A stretch of 64,000 nt of DNA from G963662905 sp963662905 (GCA_963662905.2 CAXXFD010000004.1:186001-250000), one strand, 5' to 3'. Numbered from the stretch's first letter, positions 45,200 through 54,371 are shown. Program-made: numbers and translations. The notes: generated by a model from the sequence alone, not told the origin.

Positions 45200-47254
45200 T
45201 TATTTTTTAACAATTTTAATAATATGAGTTTGCTCATCAATATTGATTTTTAAAGTGTACAAACCTGTATTCAAGTTGGTCAACCTTAGCTGTCTTCTAA
45301 AAATAAAGCCGTCTGTAACTGCCTTTTCACTGTAAATTATTTGTCCCAGGGTTGAGTAGATTTCGATAACAATGGGCTGCTTATGCTCCGTGTTTTTTGC
45401 AACCTCTATATTTAACCAATCCTCAACAGGGTTAGGGTAGGCATTGATACGTAATTCTGTTTTTGAGCGATCATGGACATTGATAAGGATTTCATCAGTA
45501 CTTTCACAATTATTATAATCAGTAGTAAATACTGAGAGTTTATGAATCCCAGGGGTTAAGCTATTTGCCTCAATGCTTATATTTTTTGTTTCCTCTCCAG
45601 AACTCCATATGTATGTTTTAAAACCACCCAGAACTTCAACCTGGGCTATTTCATCCCTATATAGCTCAATATCACCACCGAGCTTTGGTTTTCTCAAAGG
45701 TTCAACAATAGCCATAACAGTGTCTAGTGCTTCACAACCTCTTGTACTAACAACTTTTATCGTAATCATCTGAGTTGAATCAGCTATATAGGAATTGCTT
45801 CCTTGGACGCCGTTCCATAAATATCGGCTAAAGGAGGAATCAACCTTGATTTTTATAGGTTCACCGCAAAGTGAATATAGTTCATTTTGAGAAAGAAGGT
45901 CTTTATACATACTGCAATCCAAGAGCCTGGAAGCATAATAGTTTTCGCCCGGGGCAAAATCGGACTGATTATCGAAAATTCGAATGGAATTGCTGAAATT
46001 GCCATTAACAAATATTGTTTGCTCATCATATATCATGGCATGGCGAATGAAATTTGAGTTCGAGTCACCAATGGGCTCTATTTGCTCCAAGATCCCTTTT
46101 CCGTCCAGCTTGGCCAAAAAGGCATCTGTTGACAGATTTTGAGATTCAATTTGCCAGTCATCAATGTCAATTTTCCCTATAAATGAACCTCCGATAATTA
46201 ATCTATCCCTACCTGGGTCATAGTCCATTGTTTTTGGATAATCATTGGCAATTCCCCCAAAAGAATTTATCCACTTAAGTCGGTAAGATGAATCAACCCC
46301 AGCAATAAACACATCATTCATTCCATTAGAAATTATGGCCTTGCCCCCGAAGCTAATTTCATCCTGAAATGATCCAATGGCGATAAAACCGTCTTTAGTG
46401 AAAGCAATGTCGACGATTTCGTCGTCGTAATCCCCGCCAAACAGAAAAGCGGAAATATTGTCCGACTGTATTTTTGATGGATCTAATTCCAAGACAATTC
46501 CGTCTCTCATTCCTTTGCTGCTAAATAATTGATTGTTAACAGTGACCTTATCCTTAAAAGCCCCTCCAAGAATAATATTTTGATTAGGAGCTGTTTTAAT
46601 AAAGTTTAGCTCAAAAAACCTGCTTTCCAGTCCGCAACTGTCAAAAACAAGGCCTGTTTCATCAAGGAAATAAATCCGATATAGCTTTTTATTGTTATCA
46701 TTAGGTTTAAATGACCTAAGCTCCGCTGCAATTACTGTGCTATCTCCCTGGGCAAATGTTCCTTGAACAAATGAATATTTCGGATACTCTATGAACCTTT
46801 TAAAATTACCATTTTTAGTCAGCATTAGCTCAAAAGACCTTATTGACTTTGAATGCGAAAGCTTTCTTCCGTTAAATTCAATAGTTCCACGGAAAGAACC
46901 ATATAATATGATTGTTTCTTCTGACTGATTTACAGTTAAACTATTGATATGACAAAACTTATCACTTAATACGTTTTGCGCCCAAAGCTCAATTCCGGAA
47001 CTGTCTAATTTTTTTATATAAGAAACTAATGAAGACTCCTTAAAAGCAAGGTTTATTTTATTGGTATCAATTATTTGTTTAACTCCCGTTAAATAGGTGC
47101 ATGATGATTTATCAAGGTAAGCGTCCGATATACTTTGAACACCAATTTCTTTTGAATTTAGCATCCACTCAACGGATGTACCTTGGGCTGCTGTAAAAGA
47201 GATAGGAGCCAATATGCTCAGGGCAAATAAAAAGAGCTGGAATTGACGTGTCAT
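45200..47254 (-). CDS. Secreted SBBP/propeller-like protein with T9SS type A sorting domain
   Basis: A 684-residue protein with a signal peptide (to FTAAQ). Repeated units such as GIVLELDPSKIQSDNISAFLFGGDYDDEIVDIAFTKDGFIAIGSFQDE and AFLAKLDGKGILEQIEPIG suggest SBBP-type beta-propeller blades. A region rich in Ig-like strands (TTDYNNCESTDEILINVHD) follows, then a T9SS type A sorting domain (ELRINAYPNPVEDWLNIEV... HIIKIVKK). It lies 20 bp upstream of the YD-repeat gene and 12 bp downstream of the fibre-like gene. It may present the toxin complex at the surface (inferred). Confidence 0.78.
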   Translation of the reverse strand: MTRQFQLFLFALSILAPISFTAAQGTSVEWMLNSKEIGVQSISDAYLDKSSCTYLTGVKQIIDTNKINLAFKESSLVSYIKKLDSSGIELWAQNVLSDKFCHINSLTVNQSEETIILYGSFRGTIEFNGRKLSHSKSIRSFELMLTKNGNFKRFIEYPKYSFVQGTFAQGDSTVIAAELRSFKPNDNNKKLYRIYFLDETGLVFDSCGLESRFFELNFIKTAPNQNIILGGAFKDKVTVNNQLFSSKGMRDGIVLELDPSKIQSDNISAFLFGGDYDDEIVDIAFTKDGFIAIGSFQDEISFGGKAIISNGMNDVFIAGVDSSYRLKWINSFGGIANDYPKTMDYDPGRDRLIIGGSFIGKIDIDDWQIESQNLSTDAFLAKLDGKGILEQIEPIGDSNSNFIRHAMIYDEQTIFVNGNFSNSIRIFDNQSDFAPGENYYASRLLDCSMYKDLLSQNELYSLCGEPIKIKVDSSFSRYLWNGVQGSNSYIADSTQMITIKVVSTRGCEALDTVMAIVEPLRKPKLGGDIELYRDEIAQVEVLGGFKTYIWSSGEETKNISIEANSLTPGIHKLSVFTTDYNNCESTDEILINVHDRSKTELRINAYPNPVEDWLNIEVAKNTEHKQPIVIEIYSTLGQIIYSEKAVTDGFIFRRQLRLTNLNTGLYTLKINIDEQTHIIKIVKK

Positions 47255-47266
47255 CTTTTATTTCTT

Positions 47267-48931
47267 TTAGTTTGCTATTTTTTCAGAGAGCTTGTTCAAG
47301 TCTTCCTGCTGCCGGATGATGAGCTTTTGCTGTTCATCAATCTGCTTCTGCTGCTTAATCACATAAAGCGTCAGCTCTTCAATTTTCTGCAAGAGTTTGG
47401 CATCCATTTGCCCTACATTGATGCCTTCTTCGGCAACCTGATCAGCTGAAGGGATATCAGGAAGGTGTTTGTGTTCCTTTATGTAAGATTCCACTTCATG
47501 GAGGGGGCGCAGTTTGTAGTTATCCGCGAATACGAAATCGCTCCATTCGGTTAATAACTTAACCCATAGTTCAGTGGCCATGATTCCACCGTTGACGTAG
47601 AGTTTGGCCGTGTTGGCATCATCAATAAAGGTTTGTCTTTCGCCAGGAGTAGATAGCCCTATACCCACAGCATTGTTGCTTTTAACTAGTAGGCCTTCTG
47701 AGGCGATAAGGTTACCTTTATGGTCAACAGCGGAAAACCTATTCAAGGTAATGAAATTCGGATCTGCCAAATCAGTAACACGCAAATCACCATTCACATG
47801 CAGTTGTGTTTCAGGCAACTCAGTTCCGACCCCAATTTTACCTTCTTCATCGGAGATAAAAAGGGCGTAGTTGAGTTCTACTTCTCCCGGGGCTGCTTCT
47901 AAACTTCTAATTGGTTTCCAAAAATTCAAACCATCGGATTCATATTTAATACCCCAACGGCCATTTGGGTTTTCCGGATCACCATAATTATCAAATAATA
48001 GGGAACTATTAGGCGTGTTTATAAGTATTTTTCCGTTTACATGAAGATCTTGTAAAGGTCTAATAGCGTTTATTCCTACATTTCCGGTTTGGTTCTGGAT
48101 AAACAAATGTACCCTGCGGTCAACAATATTTAATGTAGGGTCATCACCAACACCACCAGAGCCCCCTCCTGTTGTTCCGTAAACAGGTTCAAAAAACCTT
48201 AAGCCTTTGTTTAATTGGTAATCTACGCCCCAACTTACTTCTCCGTCTTGGGGTGTAGCGTTAAAAAATACAGCTTTGTTTTCCCCGGTTACACAAATAT
48301 TCCCGGCTACATCCAGTTTGAAATGCGGTATTTTATTTCCAATTCCCACAAAGCCAATATCTGTCGGCACATCATTCCCTTTAACATAAATAGCTGGCGT
48401 TATGCTCCCCGCAGCAAAAGCAAGACTGTAGGGCTCAAATGTTTCAGTACCAAAACCTAAGGCGATAGAATGATGGGCTGAAGAACCTGTCACAAGGTTT
48501 GCTCCCAATGCTGCACTATATTCACCTCTTAATTGTAAGTCTTTGCCCAGTCCCAATGTCCACAAATTGAAGGATGTATTATTGAATCCCAACAACATAG
48601 TGTTTTCAGTGTTATCGGCAGATTCATTATATGAACCAAAAAGAAAAGACTGTGGAGTACGTGTGCCGGCAATATTGTTATTTCCTAATAAAACCGAATT
48701 GCCCGAATTGCTTGGTATATAGTTATTATATCCAATACCAATACTGTGACTTCCATTAACCTCACTATTAACGCCAAGGCCAAAAGCACTGAGTCCGGTA
48801 ACTGTGGCGCCATTAAATGCTGTATTTGAGCTGCTAGATGTGCCGCAATTAAAGCATTGAGATTTAGCCAATAAATGACAGAGAATAAAGCTTATGGCTA
48901 AGCAAGTTATTAAAAGCTGTTTGTTTTTCAT
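47267..48931 (-). CDS. Secreted trimeric-adhesin/tail-fibre-like protein with C-terminal coiled coil
   Basis: A 554-residue protein, first gene of the RHS operon. A signal peptide (to LLAKSQ) precedes repeats of the YadA-head or fibre type (GLSAFGLGVNSEVNGSHSIGIGYNNYI, NTMLLGFNNTS, YSAALGANLVTGSSAHHSIALGFGTE). Repeated modules of the pattern VGIG...LDVAGNICVTGE, VGINAIRPLQDLHVNGKILI and IGVGTELPETQLHVNGDLRV follow. The C-terminus (PSADQVAEEGINVGQMDAKLLQKIEELTLYVIKQQKQIDEQQKLIIRQQEDLNKLSEKI) is a coiled coil, typical of S74-like fibre tails, but no peptidase S74 dyad is evident. It is likely an oligomeric surface fibre. There is no T9SS sorting domain. Confidence 0.75.
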   Translation of the reverse strand: MKNKQLLITCLAISFILCHLLAKSQCFNCGTSSSSNTAFNGATVTGLSAFGLGVNSEVNGSHSIGIGYNNYIPSNSGNSVLLGNNNIAGTRTPQSFLFGSYNESADNTENTMLLGFNNTSFNLWTLGLGKDLQLRGEYSAALGANLVTGSSAHHSIALGFGTETFEPYSLAFAAGSITPAIYVKGNDVPTDIGFVGIGNKIPHFKLDVAGNICVTGENKAVFFNATPQDGEVSWGVDYQLNKGLRFFEPVYGTTGGGSGGVGDDPTLNIVDRRVHLFIQNQTGNVGINAIRPLQDLHVNGKILINTPNSSLLFDNYGDPENPNGRWGIKYESDGLNFWKPIRSLEAAPGEVELNYALFISDEEGKIGVGTELPETQLHVNGDLRVTDLADPNFITLNRFSAVDHKGNLIASEGLLVKSNNAVGIGLSTPGERQTFIDDANTAKLYVNGGIMATELWVKLLTEWSDFVFADNYKLRPLHEVESYIKEHKHLPDIPSADQVAEEGINVGQMDAKLLQKIEELTLYVIKQQKQIDEQQKLIIRQQEDLNKLSEKIAN

Positions 48932-48959
48932 TTTGTTTTTTATGTTTGAATATTATTAC

Positions 48960-48967
48960 TATTTTTG
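48960..48967 (+). promoter_or_regulatory. -7 box for the mosaic T9SS gene
   Basis: TATTTTTG is an exact TAnnTTTG match on the plus strand, in the very A/T-rich 196-bp divergent gap. It would leave a leader of about 150 bases before ATG 49128. No matching box was found for the minus-strand operon. Confidence 0.35.
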
Positions 48968-49127
48968 TCGTGAAAGAAATTAATGTGTTGCTTATTGATT
49001 TTTATATTAATACCATAAGCCCTTAAAAGGTTACCCATTTTCGGAAAAAATTTTAAAAAAAATTTAGTTTCTGGTGTAAGTGGTTGATTATGTGAAATTT
49101 TATTAAATAATTTTTTAAAACACATTA

Positions 49128-51152
49128 ATGATGAAAAAGAATATACTCATCGTATTTTGGCTGTTTTCAGCCTTTTTTTGGGATTCGTATGCCCAAACCG
49201 TATTCTTAGAAGACTTTAGTAAAGGGGATTCCTCGCTTGAAGGCTGGGAAGTTGGCCCCAACGATTATCCTGTATTTTCGGAATATCGTATTGCAAATAC
49301 AGCCTTATGCAAACGCGAAGCACCGGAGTTTAATCTGTATTATTGTGGCAAAGAAACACATAAAGGCAACTCTGGTGAGTATTATGGTGATGGAATTGAT
49401 TTGATCTCCCCGCAATTTGATTTTTCGCAATATGATGAGCTCAACCTATCTGTTGACCTATATTATTTGCCAGATCTGGTCTGGATAGTTTATCAGCTCT
49501 ATTTTATTGTTGAAACGCGTAATAATTTTACAGAGGATTGGGTTGAACTTTTTCACTATAAGTATGAGTATGGGACTAAGGATTTAGAACCACCATTTAA
49601 CCTAATAATGGCTCTTGATTCATCAATGTTCAAAAAAGAAGGATTTCAAATTAAATTAAGGCTTTCTAGTAATGTGGGCTGGATGTCATACAGTAATAAC
49701 TGGTTTAATATTGACAATATCCATATTTATCAACCTGATCAGCATGACCTTGGTTTTTTTACGGATTATCCGGATGTCCATATGGAGAAGGATTCCGTAT
49801 TTATACCCAGGGTATTTGTCAGGAACAACGGGCTAATGAATACCGAAGGACAGGTAAACTGTCAGATAAAAGAGTTTCAGACTGGCGACTTAATTTATAA
49901 TGAAACTGTTGGCACAACTGAGCCTGGATCACTGGATACTGTAAGCCTTCATTTCCCTCCTTTTGTTGTTCCTTACAGCAACAATCTCTATGATGTTGAA
50001 TATCAGCTTATGTGTACGGGTGATGTCAATATCGATGATAATAATGCTTCATTTAAAATTGATTCCTATACAAGTTTGTATCATAATATATTAAGTATCA
50101 ATGTTTTGTATTCAACAGAGTTTTTGGAATCCGGATATAATATGATGGTACCGTATATCATTGACTTGCCTGATGTATTGGAGGAATATGATGATATAAA
50201 GGAAGCTATCCCCAGATGTCAAGTGGCTAACTATATATATGATGATGTACCGGATTCACTAGATACACAAACTGCAATGGCATTTTTACATAGTATTGAT
50301 GCGGACTTTGAAGCGGGAGGACCTTCTCCGAACTTAATTCCTCATATTCCTGCATGGATTTTCCTTCCTGGCAACAATATATATCCTGTACACTCTTGTT
50401 TTACGTATCCTAATGATCCAAGCACAGACTATATCATAATAATTGATGAGTTGGCACAGCACGCCAGGAGTGCATTTTCATTGGATATTTTTGGTACCCA
50501 TTCCGGCCTGGATTATAGTATCATGGTCGAACTCACCCCCAAAGCCCCAATCGTAAATGAATATTTAAAATTACATACGGTAATCACACGCTCCCATGTG
50601 CCGTCTAATGCCAATCCGGAAATACCAGATCGGTACCGCGTTGAATTCTTCGACGACGTAGTCCAAATGGCCCTGCCCGATACCAACGGCATTGCTTTTT
50701 CCATGGACGGATCAGAGACCAGCGCCAAGCAATGGGAAATGTCATTCAGTTTAAAGGATTTCTGGGATCCGGAGCAGGTGAAGGTTGTAACTTATGTTCA
50801 GGATACATTTACCTACGACATCCTGCAGTGCCGTGCTGTGCCCCTGCAAAACCTTTGGGGCGTAGGAATGGAAGAAGAAGCGCAAATGCCTGCAGAAAGC
50901 GTCCTTATCAGTCCCAATCCGGCAAAAGACATGCTTTATGCGCAGCTCATGCTGGAAATGCCGGCCAATGTGGATTTCCGCCTTTTTGATATCAATGGCC
51001 GCGATCTGGGCATCCTGAAAAGAAGCTTCCTCGGTGCAGGCAACCACAAAGTGCAGATCAGTGTACCGAAGCACATAAAAACAGGCATCTACATCCTGCA
51101 AACAGAAACAGAGCGTGAGCTTTATTCGCAGAAACTGAATATTGTGCGGTAA
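49128..51152 (+). CDS. Mosaic secreted protein with T9SS type A sorting domain
   Basis: A 674-residue protein: signal peptide (to SYAQ), an N-terminal jelly-roll-like domain (VFLEDFSKGDSSLEGWEVGPNDYPVFSEYRIANTALC... ISPQFDFSQYDELNLSVDLYY, residues 25-205), a middle region of unknown fold and a T9SS type A sorting domain (VLISPNPAKDMLYAQLMLE... QKLNIVR, about 590-674). Codon use changes near 50510-50580: upstream is A/T-rich like the RHS operon, downstream uses C/G-ending codons like core genes. This suggests recombination inside the gene. The start ATG is one of two in tandem. It faces away from the RHS operon. Confidence 0.8.
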   Translation: MMKKNILIVFWLFSAFFWDSYAQTVFLEDFSKGDSSLEGWEVGPNDYPVFSEYRIANTALCKREAPEFNLYYCGKETHKGNSGEYYGDGIDLISPQFDFSQYDELNLSVDLYYLPDLVWIVYQLYFIVETRNNFTEDWVELFHYKYEYGTKDLEPPFNLIMALDSSMFKKEGFQIKLRLSSNVGWMSYSNNWFNIDNIHIYQPDQHDLGFFTDYPDVHMEKDSVFIPRVFVRNNGLMNTEGQVNCQIKEFQTGDLIYNETVGTTEPGSLDTVSLHFPPFVVPYSNNLYDVEYQLMCTGDVNIDDNNASFKIDSYTSLYHNILSINVLYSTEFLESGYNMMVPYIIDLPDVLEEYDDIKEAIPRCQVANYIYDDVPDSLDTQTAMAFLHSIDADFEAGGPSPNLIPHIPAWIFLPGNNIYPVHSCFTYPNDPSTDYIIIIDELAQHARSAFSLDIFGTHSGLDYSIMVELTPKAPIVNEYLKLHTVITRSHVPSNANPEIPDRYRVEFFDDVVQMALPDTNGIAFSMDGSETSAKQWEMSFSLKDFWDPEQVKVVTYVQDTFTYDILQCRAVPLQNLWGVGMEEEAQMPAESVLISPNPAKDMLYAQLMLEMPANVDFRLFDINGRDLGILKRSFLGAGNHKVQISVPKHIKTGIYILQTETERELYSQKLNIVR

Positions 51153-51166
51153 TTCTTTTATTAAAC

Positions 51167-51208
51167 GAAAACCCAAAAGGCACGACGCATCGCACCTTTT
51201 GGGTTTTC
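51167..51208. terminator. Bidirectional terminator between convergent genes
   Basis: A perfect 14-bp stem (51167-51180 with 51195-51208) around a 14-nt loop. T-runs within the arms work in both directions. It separates the mosaic T9SS gene from ccmE. Confidence 0.85.
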
Positions 51209-51235
51209 TCATTCCATATCGCCCCCGGTTTTCCC

Positions 51236-51646
51236 CTACTTCACTTCATAAGCCTTCTCCTGAAAAGCTTCGGGCGTATCTTCTTCGTCGTATTTTGAAG
51301 GGCATTTGAGCAGGAGGCTGCTGGCGAGCACTTCATCGCCATTGGCTTTGGCAACGATGACCACCTGCTCCGATTTCTCAAAATCCTGTGGCTTGGCATC
51401 GTAATAAACCACTTTTTTCTCCTGGCCGTTCTGGTCGATCATATAAAACGAAAACCGATCGGGTTGCAGGGGATTAAACTCAATGGGTTTTTCGGTGTTG
51501 AGGCTACCGATGACGTGAAATTCCTGCTGTGGATGCTTTTCCAGTGCTTCAAAATTTGCATAAGTGCTGGAATCGCCAAAAGTACTGATCACTACGCCCA
51601 GCGTCACAACCAGCATAATCAGCAATATAATGTGCATTTTTTTCAT
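51236..51646 (-). CDS. ccmE: CcmE-like heme chaperone, CxxxY type
   Basis: A 136-residue protein with an N-terminal membrane anchor (HIILLIMLVVTLGVVIS) and an OB-fold periplasmic domain (FHVIGSLNTEKPIEFNP, FSFYMIDQNGQEKKVVYYDAKPQDFEKSEQVVIVAK). CcmE binds heme covalently and hands it to the cytochrome c synthase. In the classical protein this is a His in an HxxxY motif; here the motif is CPSKY (C115, Y119), as in the CxxxY-type CcmE described in archaea and some sulfate reducers. Its ATG overlaps the stop of the ccmD-like gene (ATGA). It is last in the operon. Confidence 0.9.
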   Translation of the reverse strand: MKKMHIILLIMLVVTLGVVISTFGDSSTYANFEALEKHPQQEFHVIGSLNTEKPIEFNPLQPDRFSFYMIDQNGQEKKVVYYDAKPQDFEKSEQVVIVAKANGDEVLASSLLLKCPSKYDEEDTPEAFQEKAYEVK

Positions 51647-51801
51647 GAGGATGCATTTTTTTGTGCCACGTCCAGTTCTGATTGCCGGTTTTCCATCTTC
51701 TTAATCCGGCGCTCCATCAGGAACAAAAAAACGTACAATCCGATCAGGATTACGGCCAGCACGGCCACAACCACCATTATTTTTCCATCCGTTTCAAACA
51801 T
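51643..51801 (-). CDS. ccmD: CcmD-like small membrane protein
   Basis: A 52-residue frame (MFETDGKIMVVVAVLAVILI...) with one membrane helix (VVVAVLAVILIGLYVFLFL), then a charged tail (MERRIKKMENRQSELDVAQK). Size, topology and place between ccmC and ccmE match CcmD, which in known systems helps release heme-loaded CcmE. It overlaps ccmC by 8 bp and ccmE by 4 bp, so translation is coupled. Sequence identity in this family is low, so the name rests on position. Confidence 0.78.
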   Translation of the reverse strand: MFETDGKIMVVVAVLAVILIGLYVFLFLMERRIKKMENRQSELDVAQKNASS

Positions 51802-52462
51802 TTTCGTCCAGTTTTTCCTGAAGTTTCCGCATACGGGACCTCAGATTGGTTATCCACACGCCAAGCAAAATCCAGCCGACAATTGCCGGATAGAACACCA
51901 GGCGCATATTATTGTCGAGCCCGCCGACATCGAGCCCGGGGCTACCGTCCTTTCCGGGATGCAGCGATCCTTCCGAGAGCCGCGGCAATATCCCGATAAA
52001 GACAATAAAAAGCACAAACGCAAAAATATTATAGACCGCACTCAGCCGTGCCTTTTTGTGTTCGTCTTCGAGCGATCCGCGCAAAATAAAATAGGCAAAA
52101 TAGATCAGCATTCCTGTTGCAGCACCGTTGAGCTGCGGGTCTTTCACCCAGAAATCGCCCCAGGTAAAACGCGCCCAAAGCATTCCGGTAAGTATGCCCA
52201 GCATGCCAAAAACCAAACCTGAGCGTGCTGCTTCAACGGAAAGCAGGTCGTGTTTGATTTGGAAACCGGACAGATACCTGATGCTGTTGACAAAAGAAAC
52301 CGCCATTAACACAATCATGGTAAACCACATACATACATGGAAAAAGAGGTTTCGGATGGTTTGGTGAATGATGGGAAGTTCGGGCACTTTAATGGTAAAA
52401 CCCGCCACAACCGCATAAAGCAACAAAATCAGAGAAAGTATTTTCCACCAGTGTTTTTTCAT
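51794..52462 (-). CDS. ccmC: CcmC heme-handling membrane protein
   Basis: A 222-residue protein with six membrane segments. The tryptophan-rich WWD-type motif is WARFTWGDFWVKDPQL (WGDFW 101-105). A His in RNLFFHVCMWF (H42) matches the first conserved heme-binding His. It loads heme onto CcmE in the periplasm. It starts 3 bp after the ccmB stop and overlaps the ccmD-like gene. It belongs to the CcmC/CcmF/CcsA family; the length and neighbours point to CcmC. Confidence 0.9.
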   Translation of the reverse strand: MKKHWWKILSLILLLYAVVAGFTIKVPELPIIHQTIRNLFFHVCMWFTMIVLMAVSFVNSIRYLSGFQIKHDLLSVEAARSGLVFGMLGILTGMLWARFTWGDFWVKDPQLNGAATGMLIYFAYFILRGSLEDEHKKARLSAVYNIFAFVLFIVFIGILPRLSEGSLHPGKDGSPGLDVGGLDNNMRLVFYPAIVGWILLGVWITNLRSRMRKLQEKLDENV

Positions 52463-52465
52463 AAG

Positions 52466-53122
52466 CTAATCGCGCCAGAGATATGGAAATAAAATAAAAG
52501 CCAGCACCACAGAAATGGCAGTGAGCAGGATTAGAACAAGGCAGATGCCCCAAATGTTTACCAGCTCCTGCATTCCCAGCGACATGGCCGAAAGTTTCAT
52601 CAAGCTGAGCAGCATGGGCAGCATCAGCGGAAAGCTCAAAATGGCCATTAAAGCAAAATTATTGCCCGAACGTGCCGATATAGCCGAAACCATAGTAAGT
52701 ATGCTGCTGAAGCCCAATGCGCCCAATAAAAGCGCAAGGATGAAAAGCGGCATATGCACTACCAGGTTTCCCATAAACATCAGGAAAACCACGAAGCCCA
52801 CAAAAGCCAGCGCCAGGATCAAAGCCGAATTGTAGATTATTTTGCTGAGCACGATGGCCCGCGCCGAAGCCATCATATAAAAGTAGAGATAGCGTGCATC
52901 GCTGTCCTGCACAAAACTTTTGGCCACGGCATTCAGGCTGGCAAAGAGAATGATGATCCAGAAAAGAGCATTCCAGGTTTCGGCCTGAATAATCTGCCCA
53001 AAAGAAAGGTAGCAAACAAAAACGGTACTGACCACATAGAGCAACAGCCCTGCAACAGCAAAGCGCTGCCGCATCTCCAGCTGCCATTCTTTTTTAATCA
53101 GTATGCTTATTTGTTGCCACAT
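52466..53122 (-). CDS. ccmB: CcmB ABC transporter permease for cytochrome c maturation
   Basis: A 218-residue protein from ATG 53122 (MWQQISILIKKEWQLEMRQR), with six hydrophobic segments and the family pattern IIILFASLNAVAKSFVQDSDARYLYFYMMASARAIVLSKIIYN. CcmB works with the CcmA ATPase to release heme from CcmE. No ccmA is in the window. The frame extends to 53176 but would overlap the preceding gene; the chosen start lies 4 bp after its stop. Confidence 0.9.
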   Translation of the reverse strand: MWQQISILIKKEWQLEMRQRFAVAGLLLYVVSTVFVCYLSFGQIIQAETWNALFWIIILFASLNAVAKSFVQDSDARYLYFYMMASARAIVLSKIIYNSALILALAFVGFVVFLMFMGNLVVHMPLFILALLLGALGFSSILTMVSAISARSGNNFALMAILSFPLMLPMLLSLMKLSAMSLGMQELVNIWGICLVLILLTAISVVLAFILFPYLWRD

Positions 53123-53126
53123 AATC

Positions 53127-54332
53127 TTACTCTGTATTCTCGCGTTGTTCGGCATTCTTATACTTGGTATCCTCACTGATTTTCATAGCAGTATCTTCGG
53201 AACCATCGGTATAAAAGTGCTTGCGCAGGGTTATGTGCTTTTTGGCAAAACTCGCGCCCACACTATCGTGCAATTTACGCATTTTTGGATTAAAATCACC
53301 AACCCATGAAAGTTCAATTTCTTTGTATTGCGGTTTGCGCTTCATGGTTTCGTTCATATGCCAAAACAGGCCGCTTTCAACGCCATAGCGCTGATATTGC
53401 GGCACAACGCCCATAATAGTAATGCGTGTACGGTTGATGACTTTATTTTTGATGCGCCACCACAGGCGTAATTTGTTCAGCAGGTTCAGCTTACCGTTAA
53501 AAGGTTTGATGGCCTGATTGAGATCGGGGAACATAATTTCAAAAGCTACGGGTTCGCCTTCGTGATAGGCATACCAGATCAGTTCCGGATCCATCACAGC
53601 TTTGGCATCTTTCATCTCGCGGATGACCACCTCACGGTTGATGGGCGTGAAATTCTCATGAAACTTCCAGGCTTCATTATAGATGTAGATAAAATCGTCC
53701 ACGAATTTTTCCACATTATTAAAATCGAAATGCTTGTACTCAAATTTATTTTTGCTCAGCAGCCATTCGGCGATTTTCCAGAAGCGCTCCGGGAAAGGTT
53801 TGGTGAGGTCGAGGTGGTTGGTTACCTGCTCGAAGAAGGAACGGAAACCATATTCTTCAAAAAAGGACACATAATATTCGGGATTATAGGACATTCCATA
53901 ACCGGCCTGCATAAAACCATCCACCAGCAAGCCCCAGAAATTATCGTTTTCACCGAAATTTATCGGGCCGTCCATGGCTTCCATGCCGCGCTCTGCCAGC
54001 CAGTCTTTTGCCGTATCAAATAATTTAAACGCAGCCTCTTTATCGTTGATCACTTCAAAGAAACCCATTCCGCCGGTGGGCTGGTTGTAGTTATAGGCTT
54101 TGGCTTTATTGATGAATGCCGCCACGCGACCGATGAGCTGCCCGGCATCATTGCGCAAAACCCAGCGTGTAGCTTCGCCTTTTTTGAAAAACACATTTTT
54201 TTTCGGATCAAAAACCGCCTCGACGGTCATATCGAGCGGACAAACAAAATTTGGATCGTCTTTATAGATGATACGCGCTACATCAAGGAAGTCCTGCGCG
54301 TCTTTGCGGCTCTTTACTTCAGTTAATTTCAT
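53127..54332 (-). CDS. GNAT-superfamily N-acetyltransferase-like protein
   Basis: A 401-residue cytoplasmic protein beginning MKLTEVKSRKDAQDFLDVARIIYKDDPNFVCPLDM, a family widespread in Bacteroidota and usually labelled GNAT. Features are FDPKKNVFFKKGEATRWVLRNDAGQLIGRVAAFIN in the N-terminal half and TRITIMGVVPQYQRYGVESGLFWHM in the C-terminal half, the latter like the CoA-binding loop (consensus Q/RxxGxG/A). The substrate is unknown. It is the first gene of the ccm operon, with 4 bp before ccmB, although a link with heme is not obvious. Confidence 0.75.
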   Translation of the reverse strand: MKLTEVKSRKDAQDFLDVARIIYKDDPNFVCPLDMTVEAVFDPKKNVFFKKGEATRWVLRNDAGQLIGRVAAFINKAKAYNYNQPTGGMGFFEVINDKEAAFKLFDTAKDWLAERGMEAMDGPINFGENDNFWGLLVDGFMQAGYGMSYNPEYYVSFFEEYGFRSFFEQVTNHLDLTKPFPERFWKIAEWLLSKNKFEYKHFDFNNVEKFVDDFIYIYNEAWKFHENFTPINREVVIREMKDAKAVMDPELIWYAYHEGEPVAFEIMFPDLNQAIKPFNGKLNLLNKLRLWWRIKNKVINRTRITIMGVVPQYQRYGVESGLFWHMNETMKRKPQYKEIELSWVGDFNPKMRKLHDSVGASFAKKHITLRKHFYTDGSEDTAMKISEDTKYKNAEQRENTE

Positions 54333-54371
54333 AAGCAGTTAGCAGTTGATGGATCATAAAACAGTGTTCAG

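Noticed and set aside
48940..49125. 61-aa minus-strand frame upstream of the fibre-like gene
   Set aside because: Low-complexity A/T-rich peptide with no signal or domain; it fills the divergent promoter region.
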